Shown piece by piece: positions 16,123 to 24,886 of a stretch of 64,000 nucleotides of DNA (its first letter is position 1; each line of letters starts with the position of its first letter). The stretch covers positions 1-64,000 of the forward strand of contig NZ_JAAITA010000005.1 in assembly GCF_013304445.1 (NCBI RefSeq), read 5' to 3'. A model generated the notes under the pieces. The model was not told the DNA's origin and did no database searches. It saw nothing but the letters and a program-made list of their open reading frames with translations. This stretch comes from Blautia hansenii. Lineage in GTDB: Bacteria > Bacillota > Clostridia > Lachnospirales > Lachnospiraceae. The translations under genes and the position numbers were made by a program.

Positions 16123-17001
16123 TTACTCCACTTCCACTTTTTTTGAAACTGCTACCGCAAGAGCGCCCTGTCCAATATGGCAGGCTACGCTTAAAGACAG
16201 AGGGTCCATATGCACAGGCATACCGGGGAACTGCTTTTCCAGCTCTTCCTTCCACTCCAGCGCTTCCTCGGGATTTCCCGCATAAGCCGCTTCCAGACAC
16301 ATCAGCCCTTTTTCCGTATATTGGCGGAATCTGCCTTCCAGGTCTGCCTTCATAGCCTGCAGCATGGTACGCTTCGCCTGCTTCTTTCCTCTGGCTTTTG
16401 AAAACGCATCCAGCTTGTCCCCCTGAATCTGCAGAACCGGCTTTAAATTCAGCACGGTACCAAGGGCTGCCGCCGCAGGTGTGATTCTGCCGCCTTTTTT
16501 CAAATATTTCAACGTTTCCAGGGTAATATAAATACTGGATTCTCCCGCTTCCCTTTCCAGAACTTCCTTAATCTCTGCCGCACATTTTCCGGCCTTTGCC
16601 AGAGCCATGGCGTCCATAACCGACTGTCTCTGGGTTACAGAAATGCGCTGATTATCCACCACCTGCACTTTTCCGTTAAATTCCTTTGCCAGAACAAAAG
16701 CGGTCTGACAGGAATTGCTCAGCCCGCTGGACATGGGAATATGCACGATTTCTTCACAGTCTTTCAGCAGTTTTTCCCATGTTTCCATAACATCTGCAGG
16801 AGAAGGCTGAGAGGTAGAAATAGCCGCATCCTTCTCCAGATGTCTGTAAAATTCCTCCTGGGTAAGTGTGATATCTTCAAAATATAATTGTTCATCAATA
16901 TAAAATGGCATGGCAAGCACGGTAATTCCCAGTTCCTCTGCCTGTTTCTGGGTAATGCCGCTGTTGCTGTCCGTTACAATTTTGACTCTTGTTTTCTCCA
17001 T
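16123..17001 (-). CDS. DegV-family fatty-acid-binding protein
   Basis: A 292-residue cytosolic DegV protein: N-terminal VKIVTDSNSGIT, the loop with SQPSPADVMETWEKL, SSGLSNSCQTA that would contact the carboxylate, and a C-terminal domain ending HIGQGALAVAVSKK. Family members bind fatty acids and some serve as FakB subunits delivering them to the kinase FakA; no FakA is nearby. AAAGGAG precedes the ATG. First gene of the operon with argS and HIT. Confidence 0.9.
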   Translation of the reverse strand: MEKTRVKIVTDSNSGITQKQAEELGITVLAMPFYIDEQLYFEDITLTQEEFYRHLEKDAAISTSQPSPADVMETWEKLLKDCEEIVHIPMSSGLSNSCQTAFVLAKEFNGKVQVVDNQRISVTQRQSVMDAMALAKAGKCAAEIKEVLEREAGESSIYITLETLKYLKKGGRITPAAAALGTVLNLKPVLQIQGDKLDAFSKARGKKQAKRTMLQAMKADLEGRFRQYTEKGLMCLEAAYAGNPEEALEWKEELEKQFPGMPVHMDPLSLSVACHIGQGALAVAVSKKVEVE

Positions 17002-17040
17002 GGTTTTGAGCTCCTTTTCTATTTTAAGTCGCTAGTTCTA

Positions 17041-17069
17041 ATGATACCATAGAGCCTGTTTAAATACAA
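17041..17069 (-). promoter_or_regulatory. Promoter of the DegV-argS-HIT operon
   Basis: Minus-strand TTGTAT (17064-17069), 17-bp spacer, TATCAT (17041-17046), about 40 nt before the DegV start codon and after the upstream ABC permease gene. Confidence 0.5.
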
Positions 17070-17076
17070 TCCTTTT

Positions 17077-18330
17077 TTACATTCTCCGCAGGGCTTCAAT
17101 AGGACTTAAATTCGCCGCTTTAATGGAGGGAAGCAGTCCGAATACGATTCCGATAACCGTGGAGAACACCACGGCACCTACGGCTGCCGGAATACTGATA
17201 ACCATGGGAGTTCCGGACATTTTAGCAATTCCTGCCGCCAGAATAATTCCCGCAAACACGCCTAAAATTCCACCGATACTGGTCAGCACCGAAGCTTCTG
17301 TAAGAAACTGCCCCAAAATTCTGCATTTATTGGCTCCAATAGCCTTTTTCAAACCGATTTCACCCGTCCGCTCCGTCACAGACACCAACATAATATTCAT
17401 AACGCCGATTCCTCCTACCAGAAGGGAAATGCTGGCAATCCACAAAAGCTGACGATTGGTGCTCTCGCTAATCTGCTGCAGGCCTTTGGCCTTTTCCATC
17501 ATATCCTTTGCTTCGTACTTTATGGTACCTGTGGACGAGGTAATCGATTCATTTAAAATTTTAGCTGTTTTCTTTCCGGCTGCGCTCATCTCTTCCGGAG
17601 AAGGCGCTTTAACGGAAACTATCTGCGGCTCATCATACTGATATACCACCGGCCAGGCTGCAGACGGCATAAGAACCACGCCGCCGCTGCTGCTGTAATA
17701 GGTATTATATTCTTCTATACTGTTAATCACAGGCTCAAATTCTTCCACTTTCTTAATAATGCCTGTTACCGTAAAGGGTTCTCCCTGAATTTCCACGGTT
17801 TTCCCTACTTCTTCTCCCTTTTCAAAGAGACTGCCTGCTGCGGTTTCATCCATGAGAATCACTTTGCTGTATTTTTCATAATCCTTATCTGAAAATCCCC
17901 GTCCGCGAATCACCTGATACCCACAGGTATCCAGATAGTCTTTGTCAATGCCCAGTACATTTCCGCCATTGATGCTTTTATCCTTATAATAAATCCCGCT
18001 GGCATACTGCCTTGACTGATAAAGCGTTGCATTTTCCACTTCTTTTAAATCCAGAATTTTTTCCTTTTGTTCCTGCGAAATCACAGGCACGCCTTCCGGG
18101 ATTCCCTGATATTCAATCTGATATTCACTTCCGTTATCACTCAGATAAATATCAACCACATTATCCCCTTCACCGATAAGATTTTTCTTAATCTGCTCAT
18201 TGGTTCCTTTGATGGTAGACACAATGGATATCAAAGAGGCAATGCCGATAATAATACCCAGCATGGTCAAAAAGGAACGCATTTTATGTGCCCAGATTCC
18301 CTGGAACGACAATCTTATATTTTCAATCAT
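17077..18330 (-). CDS. MacB-like ABC transporter permease
   Basis: A 417-residue permease with the canonical four-TM MacB topology: TM1 near residues 18-40 (MRSFLTMLGIIIGIASLIS), a periplasmic-core-type extracellular domain (about 45-280), and TM2-TM4 with the FtsX coupling segment VTERTGEIGLKKAIGA near 325. It ends SPIEALRRM as is usual. It lies 17 nt after an adaptor gene and is the last of three genes. No ATP-binding protein is encoded beside it, which is unusual because MacB-type permeases normally travel with their ATPase. Confidence 0.9.
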   Translation of the reverse strand: MIENIRLSFQGIWAHKMRSFLTMLGIIIGIASLISIVSTIKGTNEQIKKNLIGEGDNVVDIYLSDNGSEYQIEYQGIPEGVPVISQEQKEKILDLKEVENATLYQSRQYASGIYYKDKSINGGNVLGIDKDYLDTCGYQVIRGRGFSDKDYEKYSKVILMDETAAGSLFEKGEEVGKTVEIQGEPFTVTGIIKKVEEFEPVINSIEEYNTYYSSSGGVVLMPSAAWPVVYQYDEPQIVSVKAPSPEEMSAAGKKTAKILNESITSSTGTIKYEAKDMMEKAKGLQQISESTNRQLLWIASISLLVGGIGVMNIMLVSVTERTGEIGLKKAIGANKCRILGQFLTEASVLTSIGGILGVFAGIILAAGIAKMSGTPMVISIPAAVGAVVFSTVIGIVFGLLPSIKAANLSPIEALRRM

Positions 18331-18347
18331 GTATCTGCTTTCCTTTC

Positions 18348-20189
18348 TTAATACATATTATAAAGCTCTGAAATTTCACTTCTCTTTACTTTTGCCCCGT
18401 CTTTTACCTTTTTCCCATAGGGAAATGCCAGATAGTCTTCTTCGGTAATGCCTTCTTTGATTTCCACCAATTCTCCATAGAAAATCTGGCCGGTTTTCAC
18501 TGTCTGCTTTTCCAGTTTTCCGTTTTTCCCTTCTTTGTATACAAAGTCTTTTCCGTCTTTGTTTCGGATAAACTGTTTACTGATAAAAATCCCCTGAATA
18601 CTGTTGTCTTCCTGAGGAACATCCAGGCTTACCATTTCGTTATCCTTTAACCCTGTGCTGTCCTTGATAAACGCTGTAAATGGATAATAAGACATTTCCC
18701 TGTCGCCGCCCATAGAATAATTATCCTGGGGATAAGGAGAAACTTCTTTCACTTCTGCCTCAAATCCCATCATGGATTCATATCCCATTCCGGTCAGTAT
18801 CTGCCCCGCTTTTACCTTATCCAGTACATTTTCGGCCACCACACCCTGTATGTAAACGCCGCCGCTGCTTTCTACTACCATAAAGGGTTCTCCGTCAATT
18901 TCCCCCTTTGCAGGGTCTCCTACTGTTTTTACCACACCGTTTACCGTACTTTTCACGGTTTCTTCCTGAAGCTGCTGTTCCACCTTCTGAATTTTCAGTT
19001 GGGCTTCTTTAATATCCAGCGCTGCTGTGGAAATTTCTCTTTCTTTTTCTCCAATGGCTTTTTCCAGTTCTTCTTTGGAATAACCGCCGATAATGTCTTC
19101 TTCCGGCATCATATTTCCCATACCATCAGGCAGTTCTTCCCAGGTATCATCCTGGGGCTCCTGCGGAAGCAATTCTTCCCACTGATTCTTCCCAAGGCTG
19201 GTAGCAAACCAGGCAGACGGCTCTACACTGTTTTCCAAAACGCTTCCATCCAGTGTCATAGAAGCCAGCAGCACACCATCTGTACAATCCTCACTGCGCA
19301 CTTCTAAAATACAGGAATACGGGTCTCTCACCCGTTCTCCGGATTCATCAAAGCCTGCAAGCTGATTGAGAAAAGCTCCCTGAATCAGCACATTCTGTTT
19401 ACACAGATAAACGTCATAAGCGCTGTTTTCTCCCATTCTTTTATAGGGAATGGCATTTTCTATAATGGCATCGTCATCGGGAAATTCGGTGCTGGGAAGT
19501 GTCACATCACGATAAAGCCGCTGGTAAGCACCGGAAGGTTTTTCTGTATCCGGCGTTTCCTGGTTCGCTCCGTTATCCGGAGTCTCTTCCCCATTTGGAG
19601 GTGTGACGGTTTCTCCGCTTCCCTCTTCTCCCTGCTCCCCAGGCGGATTCTCTCCCGGGGGTGTGGCCGTGCCGTTATCTGTTCCATTTCCTGCCCCGGT
19701 ATCTTCCCCTTCCGAATTTTCCTGGTTGGAAGGCTGCTCTGAAGTCTGGTTCAGAGGCTGCAATTCATAACTTTTCTTTGTGGATGCCATCTGGCTTTTA
19801 TCTTCTTTTAACTTCTGCAGTTCCTGCTCCAGACCCTTTTTCTTAATTTCCAACTGCTGTTTATTTAACTTTTCCATTTCCAAGTCCAGATTTACCAGCG
19901 TCATATCATAAGATAAAAGAGGGTCGCCTTCTTTTACTTCCTGCCCTTCTTTCACAAAGACCTGGGATACAATCTGTTTGTCTGCAAGATGCACCTGCTG
20001 GGATACGTTGGAGGAAACAGAGCCTTCCAGACTGGGCATATCTCCGAATACAGACTGAGAAAGCTCATTCATAGAATACACACTGACCGTTGCTTTCTGC
20101 AGCTTTGTCACTCCAAACCAGATACCTGTCCCGGCTAACAAAATACCTGCCGTACTGATGACCGCTATTTTTATTTTCTTTTTATCCAT
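18348..20189 (-). CDS. HlyD/MacA-like adaptor with a large insertion in the hairpin
   Basis: A 613-residue membrane-anchored adaptor: TM (residues 7-28), first lipoyl half (SQQVHLADKQIVSQVFVKEG and following), helix 1 (LVNLDLEMEKLNKQQLEIKK region), helix 2 (YSKEELEKAIGEKEREISTA region), second lipoyl half, and beta-barrel and membrane-proximal domains. Between the helices sit about 250 extra residues: a Pro/Glu/Gly/Asn-rich acidic linker (about 150-225) and a compact domain (about 228-350). Ordinary adaptors have a short turn there. The start is ATG 20189 after GGGGAAAG. It follows a second adaptor by 16 nt and precedes the permease; probably part of one export complex. Confidence 0.88.
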   Translation of the reverse strand: MDKKKIKIAVISTAGILLAGTGIWFGVTKLQKATVSVYSMNELSQSVFGDMPSLEGSVSSNVSQQVHLADKQIVSQVFVKEGQEVKEGDPLLSYDMTLVNLDLEMEKLNKQQLEIKKKGLEQELQKLKEDKSQMASTKKSYELQPLNQTSEQPSNQENSEGEDTGAGNGTDNGTATPPGENPPGEQGEEGSGETVTPPNGEETPDNGANQETPDTEKPSGAYQRLYRDVTLPSTEFPDDDAIIENAIPYKRMGENSAYDVYLCKQNVLIQGAFLNQLAGFDESGERVRDPYSCILEVRSEDCTDGVLLASMTLDGSVLENSVEPSAWFATSLGKNQWEELLPQEPQDDTWEELPDGMGNMMPEEDIIGGYSKEELEKAIGEKEREISTAALDIKEAQLKIQKVEQQLQEETVKSTVNGVVKTVGDPAKGEIDGEPFMVVESSGGVYIQGVVAENVLDKVKAGQILTGMGYESMMGFEAEVKEVSPYPQDNYSMGGDREMSYYPFTAFIKDSTGLKDNEMVSLDVPQEDNSIQGIFISKQFIRNKDGKDFVYKEGKNGKLEKQTVKTGQIFYGELVEIKEGITEEDYLAFPYGKKVKDGAKVKRSEISELYNMY

Positions 20190-20205
20190 AGCTTTCCCCT
20201 TTCTT

Positions 20206-21591
20206 TCAGATTCCCGGAAGGAAATTTGATTCCTTTTGTAAGCCACCTAATGCTACATCGTTTCCTTCCTCTGAAGTTTCTGCCGGCTGTTCTTCACCCT
20301 CCGGTACTGTTTCGCCTTCCGGAACCATTTCGCCTTCCGGCAATACTTCTCCCTCCGGAACGGATTCTCCCTCCGGCAGAACTTCTCCGCCCGTATCGCC
20401 GCCCATGGTGCTGTTTTCTATCTCATGGGTGGTTTTCATACCTTCTTTTAAAAATTCCTGGGGATAAGCCACATAATCTGAACTTTTCAGACCTTTTTCA
20501 ATCTTATACTGCATCATATTCTCATCATAGGTTCCAAGCACCACGGTTCTTTTCTCCAGTGTGCCTTTCCCGGTCTCTGCCCATACATAAGGCTTCTTAT
20601 CTATATCCGCAATAAAAGCTTCATCCAGCCAAATGCCTTTTTCCCTTTCTTCCAGTCCGTTGTCCTGCTCAATATACACATGCTGTCCCAAAAGCAGTCC
20701 TTCCGAAGATTCCAGTTCTACATAGAAGGGATAGGAGGTTGAGGTATTCTGGGAGGCTTCCTCTGAAGACATTCCATACATCATGTTATTGCTGCTGTTA
20801 TTGGGATTTTTCGTATCCACCGCTGTGTATGTCCCTCTCCAGGTCATATTTTCATCCACACGGGAACGGATAATGGCCGGCTGTCCCTCTACAACCTGAG
20901 AAACATTCTGCTCATTGACCTTTCCTTTGATACGGTATTGTCCCGTAGCCAGAATTGTCATAAAAGCCTGGCTGGAATCGCTGTACATGTTGCTGTTGGA
21001 ACTATTTTCATTGTTTACAGATTTTACAACGCCTTTCATATCACTTTTCACGGTAGAATTCTGTATCTGGCTCTGGAGGCGGTTGATTTCTACCTCTTTT
21101 GCTTTTCTCTCATATTCGCTTTTTTTCAAGTCCATTTCCCCGGATTGTATCTGGGTCGTATAAGAAAGCTGTTCATCCTCTGACGCATTTTCTTTATCTT
21201 TTTGCAGTTGGGCAATCTGGGCTTTCAGATTTGCCATATCATTATCTGCTCTTTCCAAATCCAACTGGGCCTGCTGCAAATCAGCTTCCAGTTTTTCTGT
21301 ATCATATGTAAACAATGCGGTTCCTACATCCACCTCATCTCCTGCCTTTACCAGGACTTCTTTTACTTCTCTTTCCGAATCTTTTTGAATATCCTGGGTT
21401 TTCTGGGATTCTACCACGCCGGACATCCGCTGGATTCCCGCCATTTCATTCATAGAGGAAACGCTCATGACATAAGCCAGTTCTTTCCCGTCTTTTTCTT
21501 TCTTATTGTGGCTGAAAAAAATTCCTGCTGCCAGCCCTCCGATGCATACTGCTGCACAGACACCTGCTATGATTTTCTGTTTTTTCTTCAT
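20206..21591 (-). CDS. HlyD/MacA-like efflux adaptor with PEGE-repeat tail
   Basis: A 461-residue adaptor: N-terminal anchor (residues 6-26), split lipoyl domain (VKEVLVKAGDEVDVGTALFT), a coiled-coil hairpin (about 105-185), beta-barrel, membrane-proximal domain, and a low-complexity acidic tail (about 400-445) of six near-identical units of the type VLPEGE/SVPEGE. It is first in an operon with a second adaptor and a MacB-like permease. Two adaptors for one permease suggest a hetero-oligomeric ring. AGAGG precedes the ATG. Confidence 0.88.
   Translation of the reverse strand: MKKKQKIIAGVCAAVCIGGLAAGIFFSHNKKEKDGKELAYVMSVSSMNEMAGIQRMSGVVESQKTQDIQKDSEREVKEVLVKAGDEVDVGTALFTYDTEKLEADLQQAQLDLERADNDMANLKAQIAQLQKDKENASEDEQLSYTTQIQSGEMDLKKSEYERKAKEVEINRLQSQIQNSTVKSDMKGVVKSVNNENSSNSNMYSDSSQAFMTILATGQYRIKGKVNEQNVSQVVEGQPAIIRSRVDENMTWRGTYTAVDTKNPNNSSNNMMYGMSSEEASQNTSTSYPFYVELESSEGLLLGQHVYIEQDNGLEEREKGIWLDEAFIADIDKKPYVWAETGKGTLEKRTVVLGTYDENMMQYKIEKGLKSSDYVAYPQEFLKEGMKTTHEIENSTMGGDTGGEVLPEGESVPEGEVLPEGEMVPEGETVPEGEEQPAETSEEGNDVALGGLQKESNFLPGI
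20290..20385 (-). repeat. 18-bp tandem repeats encoding the PEGE tail
   Basis: Imperfect 18-bp units (plus-strand core TCTCCCTCCGG / TCGCCTTCCGG) repeat about six times in the 3' part of the adaptor gene, each encoding PEGE plus two variable residues. Such arrays expand and contract by slippage, so length variation between strains is expected. Confidence 0.75.
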
Positions 21592-21671
21592 ATGCTACCT
21601 CTTTTCTTTTTCAGATTTTTTATTGCATATCGTTAATTTTGTCCGTTTATACCCCTAGTATATCAAAAAAT

Positions 21672-21690
21672 AGCCGGGATGTCCCCGGTT
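21672..21690. terminator. Symmetric terminator-like hairpin upstream of the adaptor operon
   Basis: A CCGGG-N5-CCCGG stem flanked by six A on the left and seven T on the right could terminate transcription on either strand, yet no gene reads into it: the adaptor operon leaves to the left and the lipoprotein gene to the right. It is either an attenuator in the adaptor-operon leader or the relic of a lost gene. Confidence 0.45.
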
Positions 21691-21859
21691 TTTTTCTTAA
21701 AATTTATGCATTATTTTACATTTTTCTTACGATTCTATGGATTTCTGTTCCTGCATTGTGTTGCAAGTTATACACAATTTTGATAAACTAATGAAATACA
21801 CTTGAAACATCCTATTTCAGGTTATACTACAAAAGAAAAAGAAAACATGGAGAACTGAT

Positions 21860-22963
21860 ATGACCCCCAGAAAAACAACGCTTTTTTTATGCGTCTGCTG
21901 CTGCCTGATTCTATTCTTCCTTTCCGGCTGTGATTCCAAAGAGGAAAAAAATGTGAGAAAAGCCTTGGAAACAGAATTGAACCAGTTGAAGGACTCTGAT
22001 TCGGAGATGGCCCGGCAGTATATGCAGACAGAAGATATGGCTTTGGTCTTCCAGAATGAGGACGGCCTTTCGGAAGACATTGCGTATATTTTCCAGCTCT
22101 TTTATAAAGACTTCTCTTATAAAATCGGGAAAATTTCCATTACAGAAAATAAAGCCGTTGTTCATACAAAATTAAAGATTATGAACAGCCAAAAACTGGC
22201 CAAAGATTTTGCCCGGCTTTCTCTGGAAAAGAATATCGAACAAGAGGCCAGCCCCAGTGAAGTACAAACTTCTGCTGCAGATTCCTACACGCTTTTAAGA
22301 GAATTATTGGAATCCAAAGATTATAAAACCCAGTCTGTTTCCGCAGACATTTCTCTGAAAAAAAAAGGAGACACCTGGAAGGTTATCCATACCGCCAAGT
22401 TAGATGAAACTCTGACGGGAAATTTCTTTTCCTATGTCACCAGTTCCAATCTCCTCTCTCCTTCTGAAATTGTAGAAACACATTTCCATACAATGAAGGA
22501 GTTTGATTCGGAACAATTAAAACATTATCTGTCTCTTGACACTCTGACAGACACAGAAGATTCTGAGAAGAACACCTTGATACAGGCTGTCACGGAACAA
22601 ATTCATCAGTCTTTTGACTTTAAAATCAAAAAAGAAACCATTGACGGTACTTCTGCGGTTGTACAGACTGCCATTACCAGTGTGGACTTTGAACAGATTC
22701 TGCAGACTTATCAGGAAGAACTTTCCAAGTGGCTGAAAACTTCTGCAGCTCTTGCAGGCGGTTCTGAGGGAAGAAGACAGAAAGAATACGAACTTCTGCT
22801 TTCCTGTATGGAACAAAATAAGGCCATAGTTTCTCACGATGTAGAAATTCCTTTGGTAAATGATGGAGTAAACTGGAAAATTCAAATGACTCCTGAGGTT
22901 TCTCAGGCTGTTTTTGGAGATGTGCAGAACGCACTGAATACGGTTTCGGAAAGCAAAAACTAA
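21860..22963 (+). CDS. Predicted lipoprotein of unknown function
   Basis: A 367-residue secreted lipoprotein. The N-terminus has a hydrophobic stretch and lipobox LSGC, giving lipidation at C24. The mature part is hydrophilic, mostly alpha/beta, with two weakly similar halves (about 30-180 and 205-345), each ending in a strand with a KIQM- or KVIH-like pattern, resembling cystatin-like DUF4878/DUF5105 lipoproteins. A possible promoter is TTGAAA (21802) and TATACT (21823), with a short 15-bp spacer. Monocistronic, followed by a strong terminator. I cannot name the family with certainty. Confidence 0.8.
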   Translation: MTPRKTTLFLCVCCCLILFFLSGCDSKEEKNVRKALETELNQLKDSDSEMARQYMQTEDMALVFQNEDGLSEDIAYIFQLFYKDFSYKIGKISITENKAVVHTKLKIMNSQKLAKDFARLSLEKNIEQEASPSEVQTSAADSYTLLRELLESKDYKTQSVSADISLKKKGDTWKVIHTAKLDETLTGNFFSYVTSSNLLSPSEIVETHFHTMKEFDSEQLKHYLSLDTLTDTEDSEKNTLIQAVTEQIHQSFDFKIKKETIDGTSAVVQTAITSVDFEQILQTYQEELSKWLKTSAALAGGSEGRRQKEYELLLSCMEQNKAIVSHDVEIPLVNDGVNWKIQMTPEVSQAVFGDVQNALNTVSESKN

Positions 22964-22986
22964 TTGCCCAAAATGAAAAACATACG

Positions 22987-23043
22987 AAGAGAGTCCCGCC
23001 AGGCGCAGCCATCATGGCCACATCCAGAGGGACTCTCTTTTTC
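22987..23043 (+). terminator. Rho-independent terminator of the lipoprotein gene
   Basis: AAGAGAGTCCC (22987-22997) pairs with GGGACTCTCTT (23029-23039), with an inner GCCA/TGGC stem, followed by TTTTT. It lies in the convergent gap with aspS. Confidence 0.85.
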
Positions 23044-23050
23044 TGTTCTT

Positions 23051-24853
23051 TTATTCTGCTGCTTCTTCTTCCTGTACACGAATGGCAATGCCCAGTTCTT
23101 CCAACTGCTTTTCGTCTACAATATCCGGCGCCTCTGACATGAGGCAGGAAGCGTCTTTCACCTTCGGGAAGGCAATGACGTCACGAATGGAATCTACCTT
23201 TGCCATAAGCATAACCAGACGGTCCAGACCGTAAGCCAGTCCTGCGTGAGGCGGAACGCCATACTTAAAGGCATCTAACAGGAAACCGAACTGCTTCTGC
23301 GCTTCTTTCTTTGTAAAGCCCAGAGCTTCAAACATTTTTTCCTGAATGTCGTCCTGATGGATTCGCACAGAACCGCCGCCGATTTCATTGCCGTTTAAGA
23401 CAATGTCATAGGCTTTTGCACGAACTCTGCCAGGGTCTGTATCAATATACTGCAAATCCTCTTCCATAGGCATAGTAAACGGATGGTGCATAGCAGTAAA
23501 TCTCTGGTCGTCCTCTGACCACTCTAAAAGTGGGAATTCCGTAATCCATACGAAACGATATTCGTTTTTATCCAGAAGGTTCATCTGTTTTGCCAGTTCC
23601 AGACGCAGTGCGCCTAAGACATCCCATACCAGCTTTGTCTTATCTGCGGCAAAGAGCAGAAGGTCGCCATTTTCTCCCTGCATAGCAGAAATCAAGGCTG
23701 CCATTTCCTCTTCCTTCATGAATTTGGCAAAAGAAGATTTCACTGTGCCGTCTTCTCCAATGGCAATATAAGCCAGACCTTTGGCGCCGTAGCCTTTGGC
23801 AAATTCTACCAGCTTATCAATTTTCTTACGAGGCATAGCTCCCTGTCCCTTGGCATTGATACCACGCACACTGCCGCCATTTTCCAAAGCGCCTTTAAAC
23901 ACTGCAAATTCACAGTCTTTTACCACTTCGGAAACATCGGTCAGTTCCATGCCAAACCGCAAATCCGGCTTGTCAGAACCAAAGCGGTTCATGGCTTCCT
24001 GCCAGGTCATTCTCTGAATAGGCAGCTGTACTTCTATATCCAGAACCTCTTTAAACAGGAACGCCAACATTCTTTCGTTTACGTCCAGAACATCTTCCAC
24101 ATCTACAAAAGACAGTTCCATATCAATCTGGGTAAATTCCGGCTGGCGGTCCGCACGCAAATCTTCGTCACGATAACATCTGGCCAGCTGGAAATAACGG
24201 TCATAACCGGAGCACATCAAAAGCTGTTTAAAAATCTGGGGAGACTGCGGAAGCGCATAAAAACTTCCCGGGTGCACACGGCTCGGCACCAGATAATCTC
24301 TGGCTCCCTCCGGCGTACTCTTAATCAGAGTCGGTGTCTCAATTTCCAGAAACCCTTCTTTTGCCAGGAACTGACGAACCAGGGTAGACACCTGAGAGCG
24401 CAGCATCATATTTCTCTGCAAATCAGGTCTTCTCAAATCCAGATAACGGTATTTTAAGCGCACTTCATCTCTGGTTTTGCTGTTTTCTTCAATAGGAAAC
24501 GGTGGTGTCTCCGCTTCAGATAAAACACGAAGTTCCGTAGCCCGCACTTCAATTTCTCCGGTAGCCAGATTGGTATTTACCGCACCGGAACGTGCCTCTA
24601 CATGGCCTTTTACCGCAATCACAAACTCACTTTTCAAGCGTCCTGCCTTTTCAAAGCCCTGCTCGTCAATATCTTCGTTTTCAAAAATAATCTGCATGAT
24701 ACCGGAACGGTCTCTTAAATCTACAAACACAATTCCGCCTTTATTCCGGCTTTTCTGCACCCAGCCCATTAAGGTTACGGTGCTTCCGATATCCGCTTTC
24801 GTCACTTCTGCACATCTATGGCTTCTTTTCAGCCCATTCATTGATTCTGCCAT
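23051..24853 (-). CDS. aspS: Aspartyl-tRNA synthetase
   Basis: A 600-residue class IIb synthetase of the bacterial type: N-terminal OB-fold anticodon-binding domain (about 1-105, GWVQKSRNKGGIVFVDLRDRSG), class II core with motif 2 (FQLARCYRDEDLRADRQPEFTQIDME), a bacterial GAD insertion (about 290-420) and motif 3 (HAGLAYGLDRLVML). AAGGAG precedes the ATG. It is the last gene of a long leftward operon, 33 nt after hisS, the usual Firmicute arrangement. Whether it is discriminating or also charges tRNA-Asn cannot be told here. Confidence 0.97.
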   Translation of the reverse strand: MAESMNGLKRSHRCAEVTKADIGSTVTLMGWVQKSRNKGGIVFVDLRDRSGIMQIIFENEDIDEQGFEKAGRLKSEFVIAVKGHVEARSGAVNTNLATGEIEVRATELRVLSEAETPPFPIEENSKTRDEVRLKYRYLDLRRPDLQRNMMLRSQVSTLVRQFLAKEGFLEIETPTLIKSTPEGARDYLVPSRVHPGSFYALPQSPQIFKQLLMCSGYDRYFQLARCYRDEDLRADRQPEFTQIDMELSFVDVEDVLDVNERMLAFLFKEVLDIEVQLPIQRMTWQEAMNRFGSDKPDLRFGMELTDVSEVVKDCEFAVFKGALENGGSVRGINAKGQGAMPRKKIDKLVEFAKGYGAKGLAYIAIGEDGTVKSSFAKFMKEEEMAALISAMQGENGDLLLFAADKTKLVWDVLGALRLELAKQMNLLDKNEYRFVWITEFPLLEWSEDDQRFTAMHHPFTMPMEEDLQYIDTDPGRVRAKAYDIVLNGNEIGGGSVRIHQDDIQEKMFEALGFTKKEAQKQFGFLLDAFKYGVPPHAGLAYGLDRLVMLMAKVDSIRDVIAFPKVKDASCLMSEAPDIVDEKQLEELGIAIRVQEEEAAE

Positions 24854-24886
24854 GATAGTATCTACTCCTTCTGCTGTTTCCGATTC

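Noticed and set aside
20290-20385. A CRISPR array or minisatellite of mobile origin
   Set aside because: The 18-bp units are contiguous without spacers and keep an intact reading frame, so they are coding repeats.
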